DNA from: JACVRW01 sp963835705
Lineage (GTDB): Bacteria; Actinomycetota; Thermoleophilia; Solirubrobacterales; Thermoleophilaceae
Assembly: GCA_963835705.1 (NCBI GenBank)
Contig: CAWIGR010000024.1
Coordinates: 1 to 64,000 of the forward strand
DNA: 64,000 nucleotides
Direction of reading: 5' to 3'
Shown: positions 20,913 to 29,702 of the stretch, piece by piece
Layout: the number at the start of each line of letters is the position of its first letter
Numbering within the stretch: position 1 is the stretch's first letter
Made by a program: the position numbers and the translations under genes
Notes under the pieces: model-generated
Told to the model about the DNA's origin: nothing
Seen by the model: only the letters and a program-made list of their open reading frames with translations
Databases searched by the model: none

Positions 20913-22736
20913 TCAGCGCGCTCCCTGCCCCAGCAGGCGCCAGATCCGGCTGGTGACAGTCGGCACTTCCTCCCCCAGGCGCTCCTCCTCGAGCTCGCGC
21001 GGCCACTGGGGCGTTCCGCTGCGGATCACGAGGCCGCCGCCCAGGCCGAAGGCCACGAACGCCGGTCGCCGCGGGTCGCGGCCCGCTGTCGCGATCCGGC
21101 GCGACTCCGCCGGCAGTCCGTCGGACTCCTCGAACAGCGTGAAGTCGCCGAAGAAGGCGTCGAGTCCCTCGAACAGTCCCAGACCGTCCTCGAACACCGT
21201 CATCGGCGCGCTCGAGGTGCCCAGCAGGGCGGTGCCCTCGCCGAAGGCGTTCACCCGGCGCCGGCGGCTCGGGTCCGTCAGGCGGTCTCCCCTCAGACGC
21301 ACGGACCTTCGCAGGGCGTCCGCCCCGAAGCTGGCCACGCGCAGGCCGTCCTCGACCTCGTCGCGCAGCCGCCGCATCAGCGGGTCGGGCAGCCACAACG
21401 CGCTGCCTGCGAGCGCCACGCCGGGGGCGTTGCCGAGCGACGGCCCCTCGCCGCGGGCCAGGGAGACGTCGGTAGTGAGGTCGTACGCGAGCGTCTCGCG
21501 GTCGAGGAAGCGCAGCAGCGGCCCCACCTCCGCGGAGAAGCGCGCCGGCAGGCCGCCGCCGCGAAACGGACGGGTCAGGCCCACGGAGCGGCCTTCCGGC
21601 AGCGTGTCCGCGAAGCCGTCGAGGTCGTCGTCCACCGGGTTGAGGCCCTGCCATGACATGGCGGGGAGGACCACCAGCGGGCGCGGGCGCTCCGCGGCGC
21701 GCCTGGACTGCGGCAGGCCCGCCACCGCGAGCGGCCACACCGCCCGGTGGGGCCCGGTCCGGACACGGACGAGGTAGAGGCCGGTGCGTGCGTCGCTCGG
21801 CACGTGGACGCGGAACCGGCCCGCGATGCGCCCGCCGCTGCGAAGTGCCTCCGGGTCGCCGTAGCGCGACATCACGAAGTCGAGGCTGCGGTCGATCGGC
21901 CCGGCGTCGAGCGTCACGGTGGAGCCCGCCGGCACGACCTCGAGCGGCCCGCTCAGGGTGAAGCTCCGCACGGACACCCCGGTCCCCGCGCGAGCCGTGG
22001 CGGGCCGCGGGATCTCCTCCGGCGCCACCACGGGGTTGCCGGCCTTGTCCCGCACGGTGACCGTGAAGGCGTAGTCACCATCCGGCGCCGCCTCGGTCCG
22101 CGCGGGTCCGGCCGCCACTTCGCCGTTCCAGACCCCGCGGCGGTCGTCGTTGCCCCTGAAGCGGCGCACGACGCGCGGCTCGCCGCGCCCGTCGGTGCGG
22201 AAGACGCGGAACTCCGGGGCCGAGTTGCTCGGCCCCCGGTAGCGCACGACCACGTTGATCCGCTCGCCCGGCTGGCGCGGCGTGATCACGCCCGGCGCCG
22301 CCTCGAGCACGACGACCCGCGGGGGACGGCGGTCCACGCGGAGGCGCTTGGACGAGTTGATCACGCGGCCCTCGGACCGCTGCACGACACGCATCCGGTA
22401 GCGCCCGTCGGGCACGGGGACGCCGTCGTCGTCGCGCCCGTCCCAGCCGAAGCGGTGCTTCGTGTCGCCGGCCAGCGCGCGATCGTCCACCAGCCGGCGG
22501 ATCTCGTTGCCCTCGCCGTCGAGGAGGTAGAACGAGACGGTCGCCGGGCGGGAGAGGTCGAACCCCACCTCGGTCCGGTCCCGCGTGCCGTCCCCGTTCG
22601 GCGAGAACTGCTTGGGCTGGGCCGCGAAGCGCAGCACAAGCGCGTCCTCGCTCTTCAGCTGCTGGGTGACGAAGAAGGCGGCGATGGTCGCGACTACGAG
22701 CAGCGCGAACACCGCCCGGACAAGGGGCCGGGCCAT
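20913..22736 (-). CDS. Membrane-anchored protein with FlgD-type Ig domain and N,N-dimethylformamidase-beta-like domain
   Basis: This 607-residue protein has an N-terminal membrane anchor (residues 5-24). A FlgD-type Ig-like module follows: FSPNGDGTRDRTEVGFDLS and WDGRDDDGVPVPDGRYRMRV, residues ~43-120. A second beta-rich module comes next. The C-terminal half resembles the large C-terminal domain of N,N-dimethylformamidase beta subunit, with LVVLPAMSWQGLNPVDDD and RPFRGGGLPARFSAEVGPLL. The dimethylformamidase-like family is widespread in secreted actinobacterial proteins of unknown function, so amidase activity should not be assumed. Placement among glycan genes suggests a cell-surface role. 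Confidence 0.8.
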   Translation of the reverse strand: MARPLVRAVFALLVVATIAAFFVTQQLKSEDALVLRFAAQPKQFSPNGDGTRDRTEVGFDLSRPATVSFYLLDGEGNEIRRLVDDRALAGDTKHRFGWDGRDDDGVPVPDGRYRMRVVQRSEGRVINSSKRLRVDRRPPRVVVLEAAPGVITPRQPGERINVVVRYRGPSNSAPEFRVFRTDGRGEPRVVRRFRGNDDRRGVWNGEVAAGPARTEAAPDGDYAFTVTVRDKAGNPVVAPEEIPRPATARAGTGVSVRSFTLSGPLEVVPAGSTVTLDAGPIDRSLDFVMSRYGDPEALRSGGRIAGRFRVHVPSDARTGLYLVRVRTGPHRAVWPLAVAGLPQSRRAAERPRPLVVLPAMSWQGLNPVDDDLDGFADTLPEGRSVGLTRPFRGGGLPARFSAEVGPLLRFLDRETLAYDLTTDVSLARGEGPSLGNAPGVALAGSALWLPDPLMRRLRDEVEDGLRVASFGADALRRSVRLRGDRLTDPSRRRRVNAFGEGTALLGTSSAPMTVFEDGLGLFEGLDAFFGDFTLFEESDGLPAESRRIATAGRDPRRPAFVAFGLGGGLVIRSGTPQWPRELEEERLGEEVPTVTSRIWRLLGQGAR

Positions 22737-22771
22737 GGGTGGCGGAACCGTAGTAGACAGAATCCCCGCGG

Positions 22772-23843
22772 ATGCGCGTGCAGCTCATCGATCCGTCGGC
22801 GGACGTCCTCCCCTACGACCACGCGCTCGCCGCCGCGCTGGCCCGGCGTGGAACGCAGGTCGAGCTGGTGACCTCGCACTTCGTGCACGGCCCGGCCCCG
22901 GCGCCGGACGGCTATGAGGTGAGCGAGTCCTTCTACCGGCTCGCAACGCGATTCGGGGCACGCCGGGCGCGGCTGCGGCGGGCGCTCAAGGCCGCCGAGC
23001 ACCTGCCCGGCACGCTGCGGCTGCGCCACCGGGCGGGCGGCGCGGACCTGCAGCACTGGCAATGGATCTGGCTCGAGGCGGTGAGCGCCAGGCTCCTGCC
23101 GCGGGGGCGCCCGCAGGTGCTCACGATGCACAACGTGATACGGCGCGAGCGCCCCGCCCGGAAGCTCGCCGAGCGCATGGACGCAACGATCGTCCACACC
23201 CGCCGCGGCGCCGAGCTGCTGGGCGGAGGGCCGCGCGTGCACGTGATCCCGCACGGCGCGTTCGAGCACCTGACCCGGCAGCCGGACGAGCGCCCGCTGG
23301 CCGCGGAGCTGGCGGCGGTGGAGGGCCCGGTCGTGCTGTGCTTCGGCGTCGTGCGGCCGTACAAGGGCGTGGACGTGCTGGTCGAGGCATTCCGCCGGGT
23401 GGATGGCGCCGAGCTGTGGGTGGTGGGACGGCCGCTCGGCGTGTCGCTCGAGGCGCTGGGCGCGCCCGCGAACGTGCGCTTCGTGCCGCGCTACGTGAGC
23501 GACGCCGAGCTGCCCGCCTTCTTCCGCCGCGCCGACCTGCTCGTGCTGCCGCACCGCGCGGTCGACGTCTCGGGGGTCCTCTTCGCCGGGCTCGCGTTCG
23601 GCAAGGCGATGGTGCTGTCGGACGTGGGCGGATTCCGCGAGCTGGCGGAGGAGCACGGGGCCGCGCGTGCGGGTTCCGCCGGGCGACCCCGCGGCGCTTG
23701 CGGAAGCGGTCGGCGCGCTGCTCGCCGACCCTGACGAGCGCCGGCGCCTCGCGGGGCGGGCGCGCGCGGCGGCCGCCGGCCCGTACTCCTGGGACTCGAT
23801 CGCGGAGCGGACCCGGGCCGTCTACGAGGAGGTGCTGGCGTGA
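22772..23843 (+). CDS. GT4-family glycosyltransferase, interrupted by a +1 frameshift
   Basis: The gene encodes a GT-B glycosyltransferase. Visible parts are MRVQLIDPSADVLPYDHALA at the N terminus, HVIPHGAFEHL, CFGVVRPYKGVDVLVEAFRR at the start of the donor domain, and ADLLVLPHRAVDVSGVLFAG. Near 23663-23666 (GCC-GCG-C-GTG-CGG) one extra base shifts the frame, and the unshifted reading ends in an Arg-rich tail at 23734. The shifted reading continues as VRVPPGDPAALAEAVGALL and ends YEEVLA at 23841-23843, exactly overlapping the GTG of the formyltransferase gene. That shows the longer product is the natural one (~356 residues). It is either a recent mutation or a base error. Confidence 0.82.
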
Positions 23844-24607
23844 GGGTCGTGTTCATGGGCAAGTCCAAGCGCTCGGCCGTGCGGGCGCTCGAGCTCCTCG
23901 TGGACCGCGGCGCCGAGGTGGTGGCCGTGGTGGCGCCCGAGCCCGACCGCTTCACCCGCGAGCCCCAGCGCCTCGACCTGGCCGCCCGGCGGCACGGGCT
24001 GCCGCTCGCGAGCGACGCCGACCTCTACGCCGAGCCGCCGGACGACGTGGACCTGGTGGTCTCGTTCCTGTACTGGCGCCTGATCCGCGAGCCGCTCCTG
24101 TCCCTCGGGCGGATCGGATGCCTCAACTTCCACCCGGCCCCGCTCCCGGACTTCCGCGGCCTCGGCGGCTACAACGTCGCCGTGTTGGAGGGGCTCCGCG
24201 AGTGGGGCGTGTCCTGCCACTTCGTGGACGAGCGCTTCGACACCGGCGACCTCATGGAGGTCGAGCGCTTCGCCATCGACCCGGACTCCCACACCGCCCT
24301 GTCGCTCGACCTGGAGAGCGGCGAGCGGCTGGTGGGGCTGTTCGGGCGGGTGATGGAGCGCGCGCTCGCCGGCGAGGAGTTGCCGCGCGAGCCCCAGGGG
24401 CCCGGCCGCTACGTCTCCCGCGAGGAGTTCGAGGCCCTCCGGGTGGTTCGGCCGGGCGACGACCTCGCCCGCAAGCTGCGCGCGTTCTGGTACCCACCCC
24501 ACCCCGGCGCGGTGGTCGAGGTCGACGGCCGGCGCCTCACGTTGGTTGACGACGCGCTGCTGGCCGAGATGGCGGAGGTGTACCGCGACGCCGGTCACCT
24601 CCCCTGA
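23840..24607 (+). CDS. Formyltransferase-family protein (probable sugar N-formyltransferase)
   Basis: The 255-residue protein has the formyltransferase fold shared by methionyl-tRNA formyltransferase and sugar N-formyltransferases. MRVVFMGKSKRSAVRALELL forms the N-terminal strand and helix. The catalytic Asn-His-Asp set is visible as CLNFHPAPLPDFRG (Asn, His) and RFDTGDLM (Asp). It is shorter than tRNA formyltransferase (~310) and sits in a glycan cluster, so it probably uses N10-formyl-tetrahydrofolate to formylate an amino sugar. A C6-dehydratase and a DegT aminotransferase encoded at 29703-32853 could make that sugar. GTG at 23840 overlaps the preceding stop (GTGA). Confidence 0.82.
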   Translation: MRVVFMGKSKRSAVRALELLVDRGAEVVAVVAPEPDRFTREPQRLDLAARRHGLPLASDADLYAEPPDDVDLVVSFLYWRLIREPLLSLGRIGCLNFHPAPLPDFRGLGGYNVAVLEGLREWGVSCHFVDERFDTGDLMEVERFAIDPDSHTALSLDLESGERLVGLFGRVMERALAGEELPREPQGPGRYVSREEFEALRVVRPGDDLARKLRAFWYPPHPGAVVEVDGRRLTLVDDALLAEMAEVYRDAGHLP

Positions 24608-24622
24608 AGCGGCGAGGTGAAA

Positions 24623-24638
24623 TGTGACCTGCGTCACA
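24623..24638. promoter_or_regulatory. CRP/GlxR-type binding site upstream of adenylate cyclase
   Basis: The sequence TGTGACCTGCGTCACA has perfect TGTGA/TCACA half-sites separated by six bases. This is the consensus for cAMP-receptor proteins (CRP in enterobacteria, GlxR in corynebacteria). The flanking AAA and TAG extend the match. Its centre lies about 42 bases before the ATG of the class III adenylate cyclase gene, close to where a core promoter would be, so feedback control by cAMP is likely. No gene for a CRP-family regulator is in the window. Confidence 0.78.
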
Positions 24639-24672
24639 TAGTCCGCCACGGTGGGCCGAGTAGTCTCGGCAT

Positions 24673-27600
24673 ATGAGCTGCGGGAGCTGCGGTACGGAGA
24701 ATCCGGCCGGCGCGGCGTTCTGCATGGCCTGTGGAACCCGGCTGGAGCGACGCTGTGCCAGCTGCGGCGCGTCCGCTCCACCGGAGGCGCGCTTCTGCAT
24801 GGGCTGCGGCTCGCAGCTCGACCAGGCACCGGCGCCGGCGTCCCCGGCCGCCCGGCCGGCCGAGCAGCCGCCCGAGGAAAGGCGCCAGGTGACCGTGCTG
24901 TTCGCGGACCTGTCCGGCTACACCGCGGTGGCCGAGCGCATGGATCCCGAGGCGGTCAAGTCGCTCGTGGACCGCGCCCTGATGCGGCTCGGCCAGGAGG
25001 TCGAGCGCTACGGCGGCACCGTCGACAAGTACATCGGCGACAACGTGATGGCCATATTCGGCGCCCCCGTGGCACACGAGGACGATTCCGAGCGCGCGGT
25101 GCGCGCCGGCCTCGGCATGCAGGGCGCCATGGAGGAGATCAACGAGGGCCTGCCGACCGGCGTCCACTTCGACCTGCGCGTGGGGGTGAACACCGGCGAG
25201 GTGCTGGCCGGCGCCGTCGGGCAGAGCTACACGGTGACCGGCGACACCGTGAACGTGGCGGCGCGCCTGCAGAGCGCGGCGCGCCCGGGCAGCGTCACCG
25301 TGGGCGAGCGCACCATGCGCGCCACGGTCGCCGCCGTGCGCTACGACAGGCTCGAGCCGCTCGAGCTCAAGGGCAAGTCCGAGCCCGTGCCGGCCTGGGA
25401 GGCCGTGACCGTGACCGCGGAGCATGCGGTGGGCCGCACCTCGCCCGCGCGCGAGTCGCCGCTCGTGGGCCGGGACAACGAGCTGGCGACGCTCGAGGCG
25501 ATCTACGAGCGGGTCGAGCGCGACTCGATCCCGCATCTGGTCACGCTGGTGGGAGAGGCCGGCGTGGGGAAGTCACGCATGCTGCGCGAGCTCGAGCGGA
25601 GGCTCTGCGGCCGTCCCGACGCCCCCGCATTCCACACCGGCCGCTGCCTGCCATACGGGGCCGGCATCGTCTTCTGGGCGCTCGGCGAGGTGATCCGGGC
25701 CGGCTGCGGGATCGTCGACAGCGACTCCGCCGACGTCGCGTGGGGCAAGCTGCTGGACCACACCCGGAAGCTCTTCAACTCCGGGCATCCCGAGCTCGGC
25801 GAGGAGGGCGAGCGGAGGACGGCCTTGCTCGGCCGCCTGATCGGGCTGGAGGTCCCGCCCGAGCTGGTGCCGGAGAGCGACGATCCCGAGCGGATGCGCG
25901 ACGCGTTCTTCTCCGCGCTCCGCTCCGGCATCGAGGCCTGGGCGCGCGAGAAGCCACTCGTGTTCGCCTTCGAGGACATCCACTGGGCCGACGACGGCAT
26001 GCTCGATGCGATCGAGCACCTCGCCCAGTGGGTCCGCGCCCCGCTCATGATCGTCTGCCTGGCGCGCGACGAGCTGCTCGACCGGCGCCCCGGCTGGGGC
26101 GGCGGCCGGCGCTCCGCGACCCAGCTGATCCTCGACCCCCTGGGAGCAGCCGACACGGAGTCGCTCGTGGCGGCGCTGCTGCCGGACAGCGGCGCGCTCG
26201 TGCCCGCCGTGGTGGAGCGCTCGGGCGGCAACCCGCTGTTCGCGGAGGAGATGGCGCGGCGCATCGCCGAGGAGGGCGGCCACGCTGCCGAACTGCCGGA
26301 CACGGTGCAGGGCGTGCTCGCCGCGCGGCTCGACGCGCTCGAGCCGTTCGAGCGGCGGCTGGTCCAGCAGGCGGCGGTCGTCGGGCGCACGTTCTGGGAG
26401 GGATCGCTGATGCCGCTGGCGCTCTCAGAGGGCCGCGACCTCGGGCGGGCGCTCACCTCGCTCCAGGAGAAGGACATCCTCGCTCCGGGGGCCGAGGGCC
26501 GCCTCGCCGGCGAGCGCGAGCTGGCGTTCAAGCACGTGCTGATCCGAGACGTGGCCTACGGGATGCTCCCCAAGGCGGTGCGAGCGCGGAAGCACTTCGA
26601 GGTCGGCTCGTTCATCGAGGAGCGCGCCGGGGACCGCATCGACGAGGTCGGGCCGCTGCTGGCCGAGCATTACGGGCGCGCAGCCGCGCTCGGCCACGAG
26701 GGCGGGCTGCCTCAGGACGAGCTGCACGGGATGCAACGGCGGGCGATGCTCTTCCTGGAGCAGGCCGGCGACGCCAGCGCGCGGCTGTTCTCCAACCGCG
26801 AGTCGGCGTCCCACTACCGGCACGCGCGCAAGATCTGCCCCCACGACGCCGGCGCCGACAGCGCCCGGATCGGCGAGAAGCTAGGCGACGTGTCGCTGCG
26901 CCTCGGGCGGGTCGACGAGGCCATCCGCGTATGGCTCGAGTGCCTCGAGTGGCACCGCGGCCAGGAGGACCTGGAGCGGGTGGCCGATCTCCACCGCAAG
27001 ATCGGCGCCGCGCTGTCGCACAAGGGCGAGCGCAAGCAGGCGATCGAGCACTACCAGAAGGGGATCAACCTCCTGAAGGACGGCCCGCCGCGGATCGAGC
27101 TCGTGCGGCTGTACGAGGAGGCCGCCTGGCTCTACCTCCACACGGGGGACAACATGCTCGCGATCTACGCCTCCGAGAAGGCGCTGCGGCTGGCGGAGCG
27201 GCTCGGCGAGACGCGCGCCGCGAGCCGCGCCCACGGGATCTTCGGCCGCGTATTCGGGCGCATAGGGGACACGGAGAAGGCGCGCCAGAACCTGGAGCGC
27301 GCGGTCGAGCTGGCGCGCGGCTCCGACCGCAGCGAGACGATCCTCGCCCTGTCGGCGCTGGGCCGGCACCTCGAGGTGTCGGAGGCGAAGGTGGGCGCGG
27401 CGCGCGATGCCTACGAGGAGGCGCTCGAGCTCGCCGAGGAGATGGGCGTGCTGCCGGCTCAGGTCGAGCTGCACGCCTCGCTCGCCCAGCTTGCCGCGTA
27501 CGGCGCCGACTGGGACCAGGTGGAGCGCTCTACGGAAGCGAGCGCCGAGCTGGCCGAGCGCGAGGGACTGGTGGGCAAGCTCTGCCTGCCCTACACGCTG

Positions 27601-28197
27601 CGCGGAATGCTGCGCTGGCGCGAGGGGGACATCGGCGCGGCCACCGTGCTCTTCCACCGCGCCCACGAGCTCGCCGAGCAGGTCGGCTGGTCGGAGCTGG
27701 CGTTCCAGGCGCTGTTCGGTCTGTCCATCGCGCTCCGAGACTCCGGCGACCTGACGGGCGCGGCCGCGGCCTTGGACCGGGCGCTGGACGTGTGCGAGCG
27801 CGCCGGCCTGATCGCCCAGTCGATCCAGGCCACCGCCGCTCGCGCCGTGATCCTCGCCCTGGCCCAGCGGCGCGAGGCGGCCGCGGACGCGGCTCAGGAG
27901 GCCGCCGAGCTGGCCGACCGCCTCCACTACCCGATCGGCCGCGCGGCGGCGCTGGAGGCGCGCGGCATGTGTGCCTCGGATCCCCGCGAAGGGATGGAGC
28001 TGCTGCACGAGGCCGCCCGGGCGTGGAGCGAGCTGGACCGGCCGCTGGAAGCGGCGCGCTCACGGCTCCTCGCCGGGCGCACGATCGTGAAGGTGGACCC
28101 CGCCGAGGGACGCCGGCTGCTCGGTGAGGCCGCCGAGGAGATGGAGCGCCTGGGCGTGAGCCACCTGTCGGAGCGCGCCCGCGCCCTGGCCGGATAA
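24673..28197 (+). CDS. Class III adenylate cyclase with zinc ribbons, AAA-type ATPase and TPR domains
   Basis: This 1174-residue cytoplasmic signalling protein has four parts. Two zinc ribbons use C3/C6/C17/C20 and C28/C31/C42/C45. A class III cyclase domain (about 70-235) has VLFADLSGYTAVAERMD (metal Asp), TVDKYIGDNVMAIFG (Lys and second metal Asp) and VTGDTVNVAARL (Asn/Arg transition-state pair), so it looks active. A STAND/AAA-type ATPase (about 260-600) has GEAGVGKSRM as Walker A and VFAFEDIHWAD as Walker B. A long C-terminal TPR array (about 700-1170) completes it. It would make cAMP in response to a protein or ligand sensed by the ATPase/TPR part. ATG at 24673 is right because the zinc ribbon begins at residue 3. 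A CRP-type palindrome lies at 24623-24638. Confidence 0.9.
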   Translation: MSCGSCGTENPAGAAFCMACGTRLERRCASCGASAPPEARFCMGCGSQLDQAPAPASPAARPAEQPPEERRQVTVLFADLSGYTAVAERMDPEAVKSLVDRALMRLGQEVERYGGTVDKYIGDNVMAIFGAPVAHEDDSERAVRAGLGMQGAMEEINEGLPTGVHFDLRVGVNTGEVLAGAVGQSYTVTGDTVNVAARLQSAARPGSVTVGERTMRATVAAVRYDRLEPLELKGKSEPVPAWEAVTVTAEHAVGRTSPARESPLVGRDNELATLEAIYERVERDSIPHLVTLVGEAGVGKSRMLRELERRLCGRPDAPAFHTGRCLPYGAGIVFWALGEVIRAGCGIVDSDSADVAWGKLLDHTRKLFNSGHPELGEEGERRTALLGRLIGLEVPPELVPESDDPERMRDAFFSALRSGIEAWAREKPLVFAFEDIHWADDGMLDAIEHLAQWVRAPLMIVCLARDELLDRRPGWGGGRRSATQLILDPLGAADTESLVAALLPDSGALVPAVVERSGGNPLFAEEMARRIAEEGGHAAELPDTVQGVLAARLDALEPFERRLVQQAAVVGRTFWEGSLMPLALSEGRDLGRALTSLQEKDILAPGAEGRLAGERELAFKHVLIRDVAYGMLPKAVRARKHFEVGSFIEERAGDRIDEVGPLLAEHYGRAAALGHEGGLPQDELHGMQRRAMLFLEQAGDASARLFSNRESASHYRHARKICPHDAGADSARIGEKLGDVSLRLGRVDEAIRVWLECLEWHRGQEDLERVADLHRKIGAALSHKGERKQAIEHYQKGINLLKDGPPRIELVRLYEEAAWLYLHTGDNMLAIYASEKALRLAERLGETRAASRAHGIFGRVFGRIGDTEKARQNLERAVELARGSDRSETILALSALGRHLEVSEAKVGAARDAYEEALELAEEMGVLPAQVELHASLAQLAAYGADWDQVERSTEASAELAEREGLVGKLCLPYTLRGMLRWREGDIGAATVLFHRAHELAEQVGWSELAFQALFGLSIALRDSGDLTGAAAALDRALDVCERAGLIAQSIQATAARAVILALAQRREAAADAAQEAAELADRLHYPIGRAAALEARGMCASDPREGMELLHEAARAWSELDRPLEAARSRLLAGRTIVKVDPAEGRRLLGEAAEEMERLGVSHLSERARALAG

Positions 28198-28213
28198 GGG
28201 GTCAGAACCCCTT
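28196..28213 (+). terminator. Short hairpin after the cyclase gene
   Basis: AAGGGGT and ACCCCTT form a perfect 7-bp stem around the loop CAGA, overlapping the TAA stop of the cyclase gene. It lies in the 45-bp gap between converging genes and could end transcription from both sides. There is no clear T-run after it on either strand, so efficiency is doubtful. Confidence 0.35.
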
Positions 28214-28242
28214 CAGTCGAGGGCGCTTGGATCTGGCCCGAC

Positions 28243-29652
28243 CTATGGGGCCTTGTCGGCGCCCACGAGCACGACGACGGTCGCGTCCCCCGCCAGCTCC
28301 TGGCTGGACGGGTTCACGGCCTCGCGCTGCGCGATCTTCAGGCGGCGGCTCACGACCGCCGCGTCGCGCTCGTGCCCGGGCGTGTACTGGACGACGGACT
28401 CGCCCAGCTCCTGGTTCGGAAGGAAGTTCGCGACTGTGCCGGCCCGGAAGCCGGCCTCCTCGGTCTGGTCCATGATCGTGGCCGCGAGCCCCGGCACGGT
28501 CGTGCCGTTCAATACCGCGACCGTGATGCTCGCGGGGTTCGCGGCACCGCCGCCTCGCCGCCGGCGCGGCCGGCCTTCGTCCTCGTCCCCGCCGCCTCCG
28601 CCGCCGGGCTCCTGTGCGACCTGCCCCGCGCTCCGAGAGGCGGTGCCGCCACCCTCGTCGTCACTCACGAGCTGCGTGACGCCGAACGCGACCGCGCCGC
28701 CGACGATCAGCACGCCGGCGATGGCCAGCACCAGGTAGAGCGGGTTCGCGACGAGCCGCCGGTACCAAGGGTCCTTGCGCGGGGGAGCGACGACCGCGGT
28801 CTGCTGGGCGCCCGGCCGGACGGGCCCGCCGGGACGGGCGGCGGGCCGCGGCCCGGGCACGGGAGGCGCCCCGGGCCTCGGGCCGGCGTTGGCGCCCGCC
28901 GCCTGTGCCGTCCCCTTGGAGTTGGCCGCGGCGGCCGCCGCGCCGGCCGCGGCCGCCCCCGCGGGAGCGGCGGCGGGGGTGGAGGGTCGCTCGCCGGAAG
29001 CGGCGGCGTCATTTCCGGTGGCCGAAGGCGCTCCGGCCGGGGCGTCATCGCCGGTGGCCGAAGGCGCTCCGTCACCGGTTTCCGCGGCGGATTCGGCCGG
29101 CGCCTCACCCGTGGCGGCGGCCTCCGCCGCCGGCTCCTCGGTGGCGGTGGCGACTCCCGGGCGCTCGTCCGCCGCAGCGCCGGTGTCCGGCTCGGAAGTC
29201 TCCGTCACCGGTCCCTGCGCGGTCGCCGTGGCCGGTCTCGCCCCGGCGGCGGTGGCGGCCGCCGGCCTCCCCGCCGCGGCCGCGGCCGCAGCCGCTCCGG
29301 GAAGGGCGGGAGCGGCGGGGCGCGGGCCCCCCGGAACTAGCGGAGCTCCCGACGGAGCGCCGGCCGGCACGGCGGGCCTGGGCCCTCCGGGCACCGCGGG
29401 CGCCCCCGGCTTCGGGGCACCCGGCACCGGCGGAACCGCCGGCCTCGCACCGGGCACAGCGGGGGCACCCGGCTTCGGGGCGCCCGGCACGACCGGGGCG
29501 ACCTGCTCGGAGCGCTCGGGCGCACGCCCAGCCCACTCCCGCAGGCGCTTGACGTCGCGCGCCTGGGAGAAGTAGAGGGCCGAGAGGACCGCCAGCCCCA
29601 CCACTGAGGCCAGCCCGGCGTAGGCGCCGATTTCCTGAACGATCTCGGGCAA
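28243..29652 (-). CDS. Membrane protein with low-complexity Pro/Ala region and LytR C-terminal domain
   Basis: The likely product has 469 residues from TTG at 29652. An N-terminal hydrophobic segment (about 8-30) is followed by a long Pro/Ala/Gly-rich region (about 50-330) with repeats such as GAPKPGAPAVPG. Then come a second transmembrane helix (NPLYLVLAIAGVLIVGGAVAFG) and a C-terminal LytR_C domain: ITVAVLNGTTVPGLAATI, then PSSQELAGDATVVVLVG. LytR_C domains often sit at the end of wall-polymer ligases, but the LCP catalytic domain is absent here. The low-complexity part is probably cytoplasmic or spans a gap. Codons upstream of 29652 remain open but look like Arg-rich shadow. Function unknown. 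Confidence 0.72.
   Translation of the reverse strand: MPEIVQEIGAYAGLASVVGLAVLSALYFSQARDVKRLREWAGRAPERSEQVAPVVPGAPKPGAPAVPGARPAVPPVPGAPKPGAPAVPGGPRPAVPAGAPSGAPLVPGGPRPAAPALPGAAAAAAAAGRPAAATAAGARPATATAQGPVTETSEPDTGAAADERPGVATATEEPAAEAAATGEAPAESAAETGDGAPSATGDDAPAGAPSATGNDAAASGERPSTPAAAPAGAAAAGAAAAAANSKGTAQAAGANAGPRPGAPPVPGPRPAARPGGPVRPGAQQTAVVAPPRKDPWYRRLVANPLYLVLAIAGVLIVGGAVAFGVTQLVSDDEGGGTASRSAGQVAQEPGGGGGGDEDEGRPRRRRGGGAANPASITVAVLNGTTVPGLAATIMDQTEEAGFRAGTVANFLPNQELGESVVQYTPGHERDAAVVSRRLKIAQREAVNPSSQELAGDATVVVLVGADKAP
29006..29071. repeat. Two tandem copies of a 30-bp repeat with 36-bp period inside the LytR_C gene
   Basis: Copies at 29006-29035 and 29042-29071 share GCGTCAT, then CCGGTGGCCGAAGGCGCTCC, differing only at two or three bases. 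They encode part of the Ala/Pro/Ser-rich region. The repeat probably reflects slippage in low-complexity DNA. Confidence 0.8.
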
Positions 29653-29702
29653 GGGTGGAACTCTAGAGGCGGTAGCGGCGAGGAACCTGGGCCCGGCCCA
29701 GT

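Noticed and set aside
24651..28127. A 1158-codon frame overlapping the adenylate cyclase gene in another frame
   Set aside because: Composition is almost only Arg/Gly/Ala/Pro, the mark of an out-of-frame shadow; the cyclase frame has clear domains.
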